A stretch of 58,457 nt of DNA, from assembly GCA_002435785.1 (NCBI GenBank), contig DIUC01000073.1, positions 59,335-117,791 of the forward strand. The letters are read 5' to 3'. The notes beneath the pieces are model-generated. The model saw nothing but the letters and a program-made list of their open reading frames with translations, was not told the DNA's origin and made no database searches. The position numbers were made by a program, and so were the translations under genes. This document shows, in pieces, positions 45,183-52,563 of the stretch. Every line of letters starts with the position of its first letter. The stretch's first letter is position 1. Source of the DNA: Saprospiraceae bacterium UBA6168. Lineage in GTDB: Bacteria; Bacteroidota; Bacteroidia; Chitinophagales; Saprospiraceae.

Positions 45183-46748
45183 ATGAAATCGAAAACCTTG
45201 TGCTGTCTATTGGCAACCTATTTACTAGTCAATATTGGAGCTGCTCAACCGGGTACACTTGACGCCAACTTTGGCGTGGGTGGAATCGTGGGCCGTTCAT
45301 TTAAATTCCCATCTGAAAAATGGTACGAAGGCCATGCCGTCTTGGAAGCGCCTAATGGTAAAATACTTACGGTAGGCAATGCAAGCAATAATGGTGTTAT
45401 TGCCCAGTTTTATACCAATGGGGCAACTGACACTTTAAGCAATATAAACTATTGGGGGTTTTTCCTTGCAGGTGGCGCACTTTTTTTCGATGGTTATACC
45501 CATTTCCAATTGGGGCATGTTGAAAACCCGATATTTAACGCCGTTGCCGTACAACCCGACGGGAAAATAGTCATCGTAGGCAAAATATTGTACGAATCCT
45601 CCAATCAGCGCTATATCCTTTTTAGGCAAAACGAGGATGGTTCCTTTGACCCGACTTTTGGTGGATATGGAATTGGATACACAGTTGGCCCAGTAGGTAC
45701 CCCAGGCCATTCGGTCGCCATTCGTCCAGATGGCAAGATACTCGTTGGAAACAATAGCTCAATAGTCCGGCATCTTGCCAACGGTCTAATTGATTCCACC
45801 TTCGCAACAAATGGGGTGGCGCTTATAAATAGCTCTCCAACAAACTGCGTCGCAAGGACAATGCTTCTTCAGCCTGATGGCAAAATAGTGGTAGCAGGAA
45901 ATAGTGCCCCATCTCCTTTTCGTCCTTCGTTAGCGCGATTCAATCCAAATGGAACATTGGACATTGGGTTTGGCAACAACGGGTATTTTGTGGAGAACTT
46001 CACAGGGGCTTACAATTCGATAGAATCGCTGCTAAATGGTCAGTTGTTGGCTATTGGTACGAGTAGCGACAAGCTTGTAGTCGCCAGATTCAATAATGGC
46101 CAATTGGATATGAGCTACGGCGAAAACGGTGTAGCACTTGTAGAAATTGCTGGCAAATTTTTAATAGGAACCTCCTCTGCGCTTCAAACCGACGGAAAAT
46201 TGCTGGTTGCTGGGTATGCTGGCACACAAGACATGGTTGCCGATGACTACTTATTGGCAAGGTTTACTACAGAAGGCTTGTTGGATGACAGTTTTGGTGA
46301 CGGCGGTCTTGTGATAACAGACCTCAGTCCGAAGTCAGACCGTCTTCTTGATGTCGCCATGCAGCAAGACGGCAAAATCATCGTCACTGGTTATGCAGGA
46401 AAAGAATATCCTGCAAATGGTTGGGGAACAGAATATATCGTAGCCCGCTATCTTTCAGGCCTGGAAGTGGGAACAACGGAAAAACCTGCCATCCCGAATA
46501 AGCTCATGGTCCACCCCAACCCCGCCAGCGATTTCTTGAACTTTCAACTACATGGACAAGCCCCATCTTCCGAAGCAGTATTCCGCATCATCAATCTTGA
46601 TGGCAGGGTACTGGAAACAGTAATGGCGGCCGCTCCACAAAGTTCTTTTTCACTGCCTTCGGATTGGGCAACTGGAATGTATTTCTTGCAGTATTTGGAG
46701 GGCAACGAAGTAAAGGCCGTGGAGAAATTTATCATAACGAAGAAATAG
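45183..46748 (+). CDS. T9SS-secreted protein with delta-60 repeats
   Basis: A 521-residue secreted protein. The signal peptide (about 1-20) precedes delta-60-type repeats: 'GTLDANFGVGGIVG', 'AVQPDGKIVIVGK', 'DGSFDPTFGGYGIG', 'IRPDGKILVGN', 'NGLIDSTFATNGVA', 'LLQPDGKIVVAGN', 'NGTLDIGFGNNGYF' and 'MQQDGKIIVTGYAG'. These form a propeller in known families. The C-terminal sorting domain (about 447-521) shares 'NPASDFLNFQLHG' and 'TGMYFLQYLEG' with the preceding cargo protein. The ATG at 45183 gives a normal signal peptide; an in-frame ATG at 45156 overlaps the upstream gene and does not. Function unknown, probably surface-exposed. Confidence 0.87.
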   Translation: MKSKTLCCLLATYLLVNIGAAQPGTLDANFGVGGIVGRSFKFPSEKWYEGHAVLEAPNGKILTVGNASNNGVIAQFYTNGATDTLSNINYWGFFLAGGALFFDGYTHFQLGHVENPIFNAVAVQPDGKIVIVGKILYESSNQRYILFRQNEDGSFDPTFGGYGIGYTVGPVGTPGHSVAIRPDGKILVGNNSSIVRHLANGLIDSTFATNGVALINSSPTNCVARTMLLQPDGKIVVAGNSAPSPFRPSLARFNPNGTLDIGFGNNGYFVENFTGAYNSIESLLNGQLLAIGTSSDKLVVARFNNGQLDMSYGENGVALVEIAGKFLIGTSSALQTDGKLLVAGYAGTQDMVADDYLLARFTTEGLLDDSFGDGGLVITDLSPKSDRLLDVAMQQDGKIIVTGYAGKEYPANGWGTEYIVARYLSGLEVGTTEKPAIPNKLMVHPNPASDFLNFQLHGQAPSSEAVFRIINLDGRVLETVMAAAPQSSFSLPSDWATGMYFLQYLEGNEVKAVEKFIITKK

Positions 46749-46750
46749 CG

Positions 46751-47791
46751 TTACCCCTTCATCCTCTGTACCTTCCCATCCATCACCCGAAACCACAGCG
46801 GCGGCACCAGCGCCATCAGTATAGAGGCGGGGTAGCCGTGCGGGAGTTGCGGGCTTTCATCGAAGTGGCGCAGCACCTGGTACTTGCGGGTGGCCTTGAA
46901 GTGGTGGTCGCTGTGGCGGGTCAGCTCGTAGAGGAAGATGCGGCCCAGTTCGTGGTTGGAGTTCCAGGAGTGGCGGGGCGTCACCGTCTCGTACACGCCC
47001 GACGCCAGCCGCTTTCGGCGCAGGCCATAGTGCTCGATGTAGTTCACCGACTCCAACAGGAGGAAGCCCAGCACGGCCACTGCCACGGCAAAGCCCACGC
47101 CCCGCCAGCCGAACTGCCACCAGACCAGCGATAGGTAGGCGAGGTGCGCCAGTTGGAACCATATCATTTCATTGCGGAGCGAAAAAACCGCTTGTCCGGC
47201 CTTACGCAGCCGGTCGTTTTCGAGGTGCCATGCCTTGGCATAGGTGCCAGTGACCGAGCGCAGCCAGAAGCGGTAAATGCCCTCGCCGGGGCGGGCGCTG
47301 GAGGGGTCTTGGTCGGTGGCTACCCAGCGGTGGTGCCCCCGGTTGTGCTCGATGTTGAAGTGGGTGTAGAGTGCCGTGGTGAGCAGCATTTTCGCCATCA
47401 AAGTCTCGTGCAGGGTTTGGCGGTGGCCCAGTTCGTGGCCCACGTTGATGCCGAGGCTGCCCACCGTGATGCCCACGCTGAGGGTCATCCCCACGGTTTC
47501 CAGCCAACCCAACCCGCCGCTCGTCATGGCCGTAAAGTACAGCCACAGCAAGCCGAAAAGCAGTGGCAAATTCAGGTAGAGCATCAGGTCGAAGCGGGGA
47601 GAAGCGGCTTTTATTGCCTCCTCTGCCTCCGTCAGGTTTCGGGCGCTGCCCCCGATGGCCTGCTCCATGAGCGGTATGATGGCAAATGCCAGCACCACCG
47701 ACGAAAATGACCACCAACCCTGCCACAATACGGCAACGTAGGCGGAAACGGGCAGCACATAAGCTATCAGGTATTTGAAATCTCGGAACAT
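46751..47791 (-). CDS. alkB: AlkB-type membrane alkane monooxygenase
   Basis: A 346-residue di-iron integral membrane enzyme of the alkane hydroxylase/fatty-acid desaturase superfamily, expected to hydroxylate terminal carbons of alkanes or similar chains. All histidine boxes are seen: HELGH at 119-123, 'EHNRGHH', the AlkB-typical 'NYIEHYGLRR', and 'LTRHSDHHF'. At least four hydrophobic segments lie between residues 8 and 115 and around 225-250. It is somewhat shorter than the 400-residue Pseudomonas enzyme. No rubredoxin gene is adjacent. I set the start at 47791, because the upstream in-frame ATG at 47842 lies in repeat-like DNA. The stop is two bases from the preceding convergent gene's stop. 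Confidence 0.9.
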   Translation of the reverse strand: MFRDFKYLIAYVLPVSAYVAVLWQGWWSFSSVVLAFAIIPLMEQAIGGSARNLTEAEEAIKAASPRFDLMLYLNLPLLFGLLWLYFTAMTSGGLGWLETVGMTLSVGITVGSLGINVGHELGHRQTLHETLMAKMLLTTALYTHFNIEHNRGHHRWVATDQDPSSARPGEGIYRFWLRSVTGTYAKAWHLENDRLRKAGQAVFSLRNEMIWFQLAHLAYLSLVWWQFGWRGVGFAVAVAVLGFLLLESVNYIEHYGLRRKRLASGVYETVTPRHSWNSNHELGRIFLYELTRHSDHHFKATRKYQVLRHFDESPQLPHGYPASILMALVPPLWFRVMDGKVQRMKG

Positions 47792-47898
47792 GGTGAATTT
47801 ATATTTTTTGAAATTGGCAATTAGCCATTGGCTGTTTGTCAACAGCCAGCAGTCAGCGGTATATTTTGAATTACGCAGTCACCCTCATCCCTCACCCC

Positions 47899-49119
47899 TC
47901 ATTCCAGCCCCTTCGGGTAGCAGAGGTAGTATTTCTTCGTAACGTTTGTTTGCAGCCCAAAATCCATCACCTGCGATATGGGCAGCACCGAGCCGTCCTT
48001 GTACAGAATCTTGATTTCGTCCTTGGCGGTGTTGTAGGCATGGTTGGTCTGCTCGCCGGACATCAAGAGGTAGTCCATGTACCCTTCGGGAAAATGCCCG
48101 AAATGCCTTTCAACCATATTCTTCACGGCGTCCAAATGTGCCTGCTCGAAGGGCAGGCTTTTGAGTTCAATCCTAAATATCCGCCTTCCGACGATGCTCT
48201 CGGCGAGGTAGGCCAGCAGCGGGTCGGGGTGGTCGGCAAAGCTTTTCAGTGCATAGGAAATGTCGTGGTCGTCCAAGCGGGCGAAATGGCCGAGCATCTC
48301 CACGGGTTCGGCATCGAACTCCGCCAGCGAGATGTCTTGGTAAAGGAAAAACCCGAGGCTTTTCGGTACGTCCAACTGCTCGCCGTGCATGGCCAGGTTC
48401 TTGGCACGTTCGAGGGTTTTAACCAGCATCTGCTCGGCGGCCAGCACGGTCTTGTGCAAATAAACCTGCCAGTACATCAGCCGCCGGGCGATGAGGAACT
48501 TTTCGATGGAGTAAACGCCCTTTTCCTCCACCACCAGCTCGCCGTCGTGCACGGCCAGCATCTTGATGATGCGGTCAAAGCCAATGACGCCCTCGGACAC
48601 GCCGGTGAAATAGCTGTCCCGATTGAGGTAGTCCATGCGGTCCATGTCGAGCTGGCCGGACACGAGCTGGTGCAGGAACTTCTTTGAGTGCTCGTCCTGA
48701 AAGATGCGGATGGCCAGCGTCAGTTTTCCCCCATAGATTTCGTTCAGGCGCTCCATGAAGCGCAGCGAAAGCTCCTCGTGGTGGACGTTGATGAGCGTGT
48801 GCTCCAGCGTGTGGGAAAACGGCCCGTGCCCAATGTCGTGCAGCAGGATGGCGATGCTGACGGCCTGCGCCTCCTCGTCCGTGATGTCCACGTCTTTGCT
48901 GCGCAACACCTCGATGGCCTGCCCCATCAGGTGCAGCGCCCCCAGCGCATGGTGGAAGCGGGTGTGCAGTGCCCCCGGATAGACGTAGTGCGTGAGGCTC
49001 ACCTGCTTGATGCGCCGCAGCCGCTGGAAGTACGGGTGGTCCACGAGGTCGAGCAGGATGCCGTGCGGGATGCTCGTGAAGCCGTAAACGGGGTCGTTGA
49101 AGATTTTGATTTTGTTCAT
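47899..49119 (-). CDS. HD-domain phosphohydrolase (SAMHD1/dNTPase-like)
   Basis: A 406-residue cytoplasmic protein. The N-terminal 'IKIFNDPVYGFTSIP' and 'HPYFQRLRRIKQVSLTHYVYPGALHTRFHHALG' are hallmarks of the HD superfamily related to SAMHD1 and dGTPases. The metal site includes His94-Asp95 in LLHDIGHGPFSH, and the distal Asp lies in 'DMDRMDYLNRDSYFTG'. Members hydrolyse dNTPs or act on related nucleotides; the substrate of this subgroup is not settled. Length is normal. The ATG at 49119 begins directly before the conserved start; an upstream in-frame ATG (49164) adds an unconserved tail. Confidence 0.9.
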   Translation of the reverse strand: MNKIKIFNDPVYGFTSIPHGILLDLVDHPYFQRLRRIKQVSLTHYVYPGALHTRFHHALGALHLMGQAIEVLRSKDVDITDEEAQAVSIAILLHDIGHGPFSHTLEHTLINVHHEELSLRFMERLNEIYGGKLTLAIRIFQDEHSKKFLHQLVSGQLDMDRMDYLNRDSYFTGVSEGVIGFDRIIKMLAVHDGELVVEEKGVYSIEKFLIARRLMYWQVYLHKTVLAAEQMLVKTLERAKNLAMHGEQLDVPKSLGFFLYQDISLAEFDAEPVEMLGHFARLDDHDISYALKSFADHPDPLLAYLAESIVGRRIFRIELKSLPFEQAHLDAVKNMVERHFGHFPEGYMDYLLMSGEQTNHAYNTAKDEIKILYKDGSVLPISQVMDFGLQTNVTKKYYLCYPKGLE

Positions 49120-49509
49120 CTGCGGTGGGTTTGAGCGGGTAAGAATTTGAGGACTTGAGCACACAAGGGAGCGAGGAACCCCTCAAACGTTCAACCCTCA
49201 AACGCTCAACCCTACACTTTGGCAGCATTTTGGCAAATTTGATACAAAACACTGGGAATTTGGTCGCTCATGCAATCATTCCCCAAAAAAAGCGTCTTTA
49301 GCTTCCGGTGGTTAAAACGCCGTTAAAAGCAGTCTCCTTACCTGTGTATGCACAAACATTTTATCTTCCAAACTGTAAACTTGTTGAGCAAATTGGGATT
49401 CTAATTTTTGGCCCGTAACTTTGAAGCCCCGATTTTGTTCAACATCAAAAAGAAAATGACAGACCACCCTCAGCAAACATCAATTTTAAACCGCATAAAA
49501 GAAGTGATT
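49120..49509. other. Divergent intergenic region of the HD and S41 protease genes
   Basis: The region holds a promoter for the protease gene (49393-49423) and a two-copy repeat CCTCAAACGyTCAA at about 49180-49209. No minus-strand TAnnTTTG was found. No additional gene is supported. Confidence 0.5.
49393..49423 (+). promoter_or_regulatory. Promoter of the S41 protease gene
   Basis: TTG at 49393-49395 and TAACTTTG at 49416-49423 are 20 bases apart. Transcription would begin near 49430, before both candidate ATGs. Confidence 0.6.
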
Positions 49510-51609
49510 ATGAAAAACAAAGGTCTTTTGCTCACCCTTGTGGCTGCTACTGCCTTGTTCCTAGCGTTTTACCTGCCCGTGAACACCGCCCAGAAAGAGG
49601 CGACGCTCATGCAGTCCATCCTGACCGACCTGAACTACTACCACTACCAGCCGCTGGAGGTGAACGATAACCTTTCGGAGAAGGTGCACGGCCTCTTCTT
49701 GGAGCGCCTCGACGGTAGCCGCCGCTGGCTCACCCAAGTGGACGTGCAGCAGCTCGAGGCCTGGAAGTTCAAGTTGGACAACGAGGCCAACGAGGGCACT
49801 TTTGCTTTCCTCGGCATCGCTACGCAGTTGCAGGAGGCGGGCATCAAAAAGACCCAAGCATGGTACCGGGAGTTTCTCGCACAACCTTTTGATTTCAAGC
49901 AAAAAGAAACGATAGAGACGGATGGCGAGAAAAAGCCATTTGCCAAAAATGACCAAGAACTCAAGGAGTATTGGCGCCAACAGATGAAGTGGGAAACCCT
50001 CACCCGCCTCACCGAGAAGTTGGAGAAAAAAGAAAAGAACGAAGCAGACTTCAAAGATAAAACCTACGAAGAGCTTGAAGCCGAAGCCCGCAAGGACGTG
50101 CTCAAAGTGTACGACGACTGGTACGTGCGCCTCGAAAAGCGCAAGCGCAACGACTTCCTCAGCATGTACCTCAATGCCTTCACCAATATCTTCGACCCGC
50201 ACACCGAGTATTACGAGCCTGTTGACAAACAGAACTTCGACATCGGCATGTCCGGCCGCCTGGAGGGCATCGGTGCCCGCCTGCAAACGGACGGCGAGAA
50301 CACCAAGGTGAGCGAGGTAATCGTGGGTGGTCCAGCTTGGAAGCAGGGCGTCTTGAAGGAAAACGACAAAATCGTCAAGGTGAAACAGCAGGGCGATACC
50401 GAATGGACCGACCTCACCGGCATGGTCATCAACGACGTGGTGCAGCTCATACGTGGCAAGCCAGGCTCCAAGGTGACGCTCTTCATCAGAAAAGCAGAGG
50501 GCAGCACCACGGAGGAAGTGACCATCGTGCGGGATGTGGTCATCCTGGAGGAAGGATTCGCAAAGTCGCTGCTCATCGAATCGCCACAAAAAGAGAAAAT
50601 CGGCTACATACGCCTGCCGAAGTTCTATGCCGACTTCAACAACAAGGATGGCCGCCGCTGCGCCGACGACATTGCCATAGAACTTGAAAAACTCAAGCAA
50701 TCCGGCGTACAAGGCATCATCCTCGACCTCCGTGGCAATGGTGGGGGCTCCCTGCGGGACGTGGTGAAAATGGGCGGTTTCTTCGTGGAGGAAGGCCCCA
50801 TCGTTCAGGTAAAATCGAGGTCACGCACCCCAGAAGTGCTTACCGACGACGACCCAAGCGTACAATATAAAGGTGCACTCATCGTGATGGTGGACCAGTT
50901 CAGCGCCTCCGCCTCCGAGATTTTGGCGGCAGCCCTGCAAGACTATGGCCGGGCGGTCATCGTTGGCACGGGTACTTCCACCTTCGGCAAGGGGACGGTG
51001 CAGCGCTTCTTCGACCTCGACGCCGTGGTGCGGGGCAACCCAGAGGTGAAGCCGCTGGGCGAGGTGAAGCTCACGGTTCAGAAGTTTTTCAGGGTAAACG
51101 GAGGCTCTACGCAACTCAAGGGCGTGGTGCCAGACATCATCCTGCCGAACAACTGGCTGTACGTGAAGACGGGCGAGCAGGAAGAGGACTTCCCGATGGA
51201 GTGGACGCAGATAGACCCCGTGCCTTTCGGCCAAAAGGTTTACTCCCTCACCGCCCTCCCGAAAATCAAGGAACTGGCCAATGCCCGCATCAAGGGCAAC
51301 GATGTCTTCCAGAAGATAGACCAACGTGCTATGCGCCTCAAGCAGTTGAGAGACAATTCCGAGCGCACGCTCGACCTTGACGCATATATGGCTGAAAACA
51401 AGCGGATGGACGAGGAGGACAGCATGTACAACAAGCTTTTCGACAACGAAGTGCTTACGGGCATACAGAACCTTCCGGTTGACATGGCAGACCTCCAATC
51501 CGACGAAAGCAAAAAAGCCCGTAACGACGAGTGGCTGAAAGGCATTAAAAAAGATGTCTATCTCCTCGAAACGGTCAATATCATGCACGACCTGCTGACG
51601 ATAAAATAA
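49510..51609 (+). CDS. Carboxy-terminal processing (Prc/Tsp-like) S41 protease
   Basis: A 699-residue periplasmic serine protease. A signal peptide or anchor (MKNKGLLLTLVAATALFLAF) is followed by a long helical N-terminal domain (about 30-220), a PDZ domain (about 245-340, 'GIGARLQTDGENTKVSEVIVGG') and the S41 catalytic domain (about 350-560). The active site reads SASASE with Ser467, 'LQDYGRA' with Asp478, and FGKGTVQ with Lys494, closely like E. coli Prc. 'LDLRGNGGG' is the usual oxyanion-side motif. A C-terminal helical domain, 'RMKQL..NSER' style, is as in Prc. Its role is removal of C-terminal tails and turnover of envelope proteins. An in-frame ATG at 49456 would add 18 cytoplasmic-like residues and cannot be excluded. 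Confidence 0.92.
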   Translation: MKNKGLLLTLVAATALFLAFYLPVNTAQKEATLMQSILTDLNYYHYQPLEVNDNLSEKVHGLFLERLDGSRRWLTQVDVQQLEAWKFKLDNEANEGTFAFLGIATQLQEAGIKKTQAWYREFLAQPFDFKQKETIETDGEKKPFAKNDQELKEYWRQQMKWETLTRLTEKLEKKEKNEADFKDKTYEELEAEARKDVLKVYDDWYVRLEKRKRNDFLSMYLNAFTNIFDPHTEYYEPVDKQNFDIGMSGRLEGIGARLQTDGENTKVSEVIVGGPAWKQGVLKENDKIVKVKQQGDTEWTDLTGMVINDVVQLIRGKPGSKVTLFIRKAEGSTTEEVTIVRDVVILEEGFAKSLLIESPQKEKIGYIRLPKFYADFNNKDGRRCADDIAIELEKLKQSGVQGIILDLRGNGGGSLRDVVKMGGFFVEEGPIVQVKSRSRTPEVLTDDDPSVQYKGALIVMVDQFSASASEILAAALQDYGRAVIVGTGTSTFGKGTVQRFFDLDAVVRGNPEVKPLGEVKLTVQKFFRVNGGSTQLKGVVPDIILPNNWLYVKTGEQEEDFPMEWTQIDPVPFGQKVYSLTALPKIKELANARIKGNDVFQKIDQRAMRLKQLRDNSERTLDLDAYMAENKRMDEEDSMYNKLFDNEVLTGIQNLPVDMADLQSDESKKARNDEWLKGIKKDVYLLETVNIMHDLLTIK

Positions 51610-51610
51610 G

Positions 51611-51788
51611 TTGGCCCCTTACAGGGTGACAAAAGGCAGTTGGCAGTCAGGGGCTGCTTCCTTCAAGTTTTAAGAAAAACAAAAAGGGCGAAATTGGTTA
51701 TCCAACTTCGCCCTTTTGTTTTTGCGATAAACTGCTAAACAACTGTCGAACTGACTGCCAACTCCTTTTGTCACCCTGTAAGGGGCAA
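51611..51788. repeat. Large nested inverted repeat
   Basis: Arms 51611-51650 and 51751-51788 are complementary over about 38 bases with one bulged C and one mismatch near the outer end. They enclose a complete intrinsic terminator (51678-51720). The inner ends of the arms carry AGTTGGCAGTCAG, part of a dispersed repeat seen elsewhere in the window. Confidence 0.85.
51678..51720. terminator. Bidirectional terminator inside a larger inverted repeat
   Basis: AACAAAAAGGGCGAA and TTCGCCCTTTTGTT, with inner TTGG/CCAA, form a long stem with a TTAT loop. It separates the S41 protease gene from the convergent lipoprotein gene. Confidence 0.85.
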
Positions 51789-51795
51789 ACTAAAT

Positions 51796-52326
51796 TCACC
51801 GCACCTCAAACTCCATGTCCAATAACACCTCAAAAGAACCTTGCGGCACATTGCGCAAGCGCTCCAATTTCACCTGCACGTTGATTTGCTTTTGCAGCAC
51901 ATACTCCCGGATGTCGTCAACGGCACTGCCCCCAAGCTCCAGTTCGTACCCGACGTTGAAGGGGGTGGGGTCGCGGTAGAAGACCTCTTGCCCACAGTTT
52001 TGAACGTTGTCGCCGAGCAGGCAGAGCCGCACGGACACGGCCTCAATGAAATTAAGCTCGCCACCGCCAAAGAGTGCCGTAAGGGTAGCCCTTCTTGGCA
52101 GTATGCTCTTGATGTCGGCGGTGTCTATGCCCTCTGCGTCCAATTGGGCAAATGAGGCGAGGTTGACGCTGTTGATGGGGATGTAATAGGTGAAGGGCGG
52201 CTGTACCGAGGGGTCAATCGCAAACTTCAAGTTGCCGACCCTGATGCGGGTGCGAGGCGGCTCTGTCTCTTTTTTGCAACCAAAAAAAGCGCATGCAACA
52301 AGGATAAGTAGTGCCGATATTTTCAT
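51796..52326 (-). CDS. Predicted lipoprotein of unknown function
   Basis: A 176-residue protein with a typical lipoprotein signal MKISALLILVACAFFGC (lipobox FFGC, Cys17) followed by a charged KKETEPP linker. The mature part is beta-rich with 'IRVGNLKFAIDPS' and an amphipathic C-terminal part 'QINVQVKLERLRNVPQGSFEVLLDMEFEVR'. Two cysteines (LCLLGDNVQNCG) may form a disulfide. I recognise no family. I chose the ATG at 52326; an in-frame ATG at 52359 would add 11 residues before the signal. Confidence 0.75.
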   Translation of the reverse strand: MKISALLILVACAFFGCKKETEPPRTRIRVGNLKFAIDPSVQPPFTYYIPINSVNLASFAQLDAEGIDTADIKSILPRRATLTALFGGGELNFIEAVSVRLCLLGDNVQNCGQEVFYRDPTPFNVGYELELGGSAVDDIREYVLQKQINVQVKLERLRNVPQGSFEVLLDMEFEVR

Positions 52327-52563
52327 CACTAAAGGTTTATTTCCTGAAACGTAAAACATGGTCTAAAAAATTTTATTCGCAAACAAGTTTGACTAATTAC
52401 AGCAAATATGATTCTTTTGCTGCAAGGAAAAAGATGGATGGAAAAGGTGCGGGTTTTTGACTTTGGTCTGAATTTTCGTACCCAACCCCTCAAACATTCT
52501 CACAACCTAAACAATCCTAACATCAAGCCCCAAAAGGGCAGCAATTTCAAACAATTTTTACTC

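Noticed and set aside
49180..49211. Two-copy CCTCAAACGyTCAA repeat as an operator
   Set aside because: It is a direct, not inverted, repeat with only two copies and does not line up with the promoter at 49393-49423.
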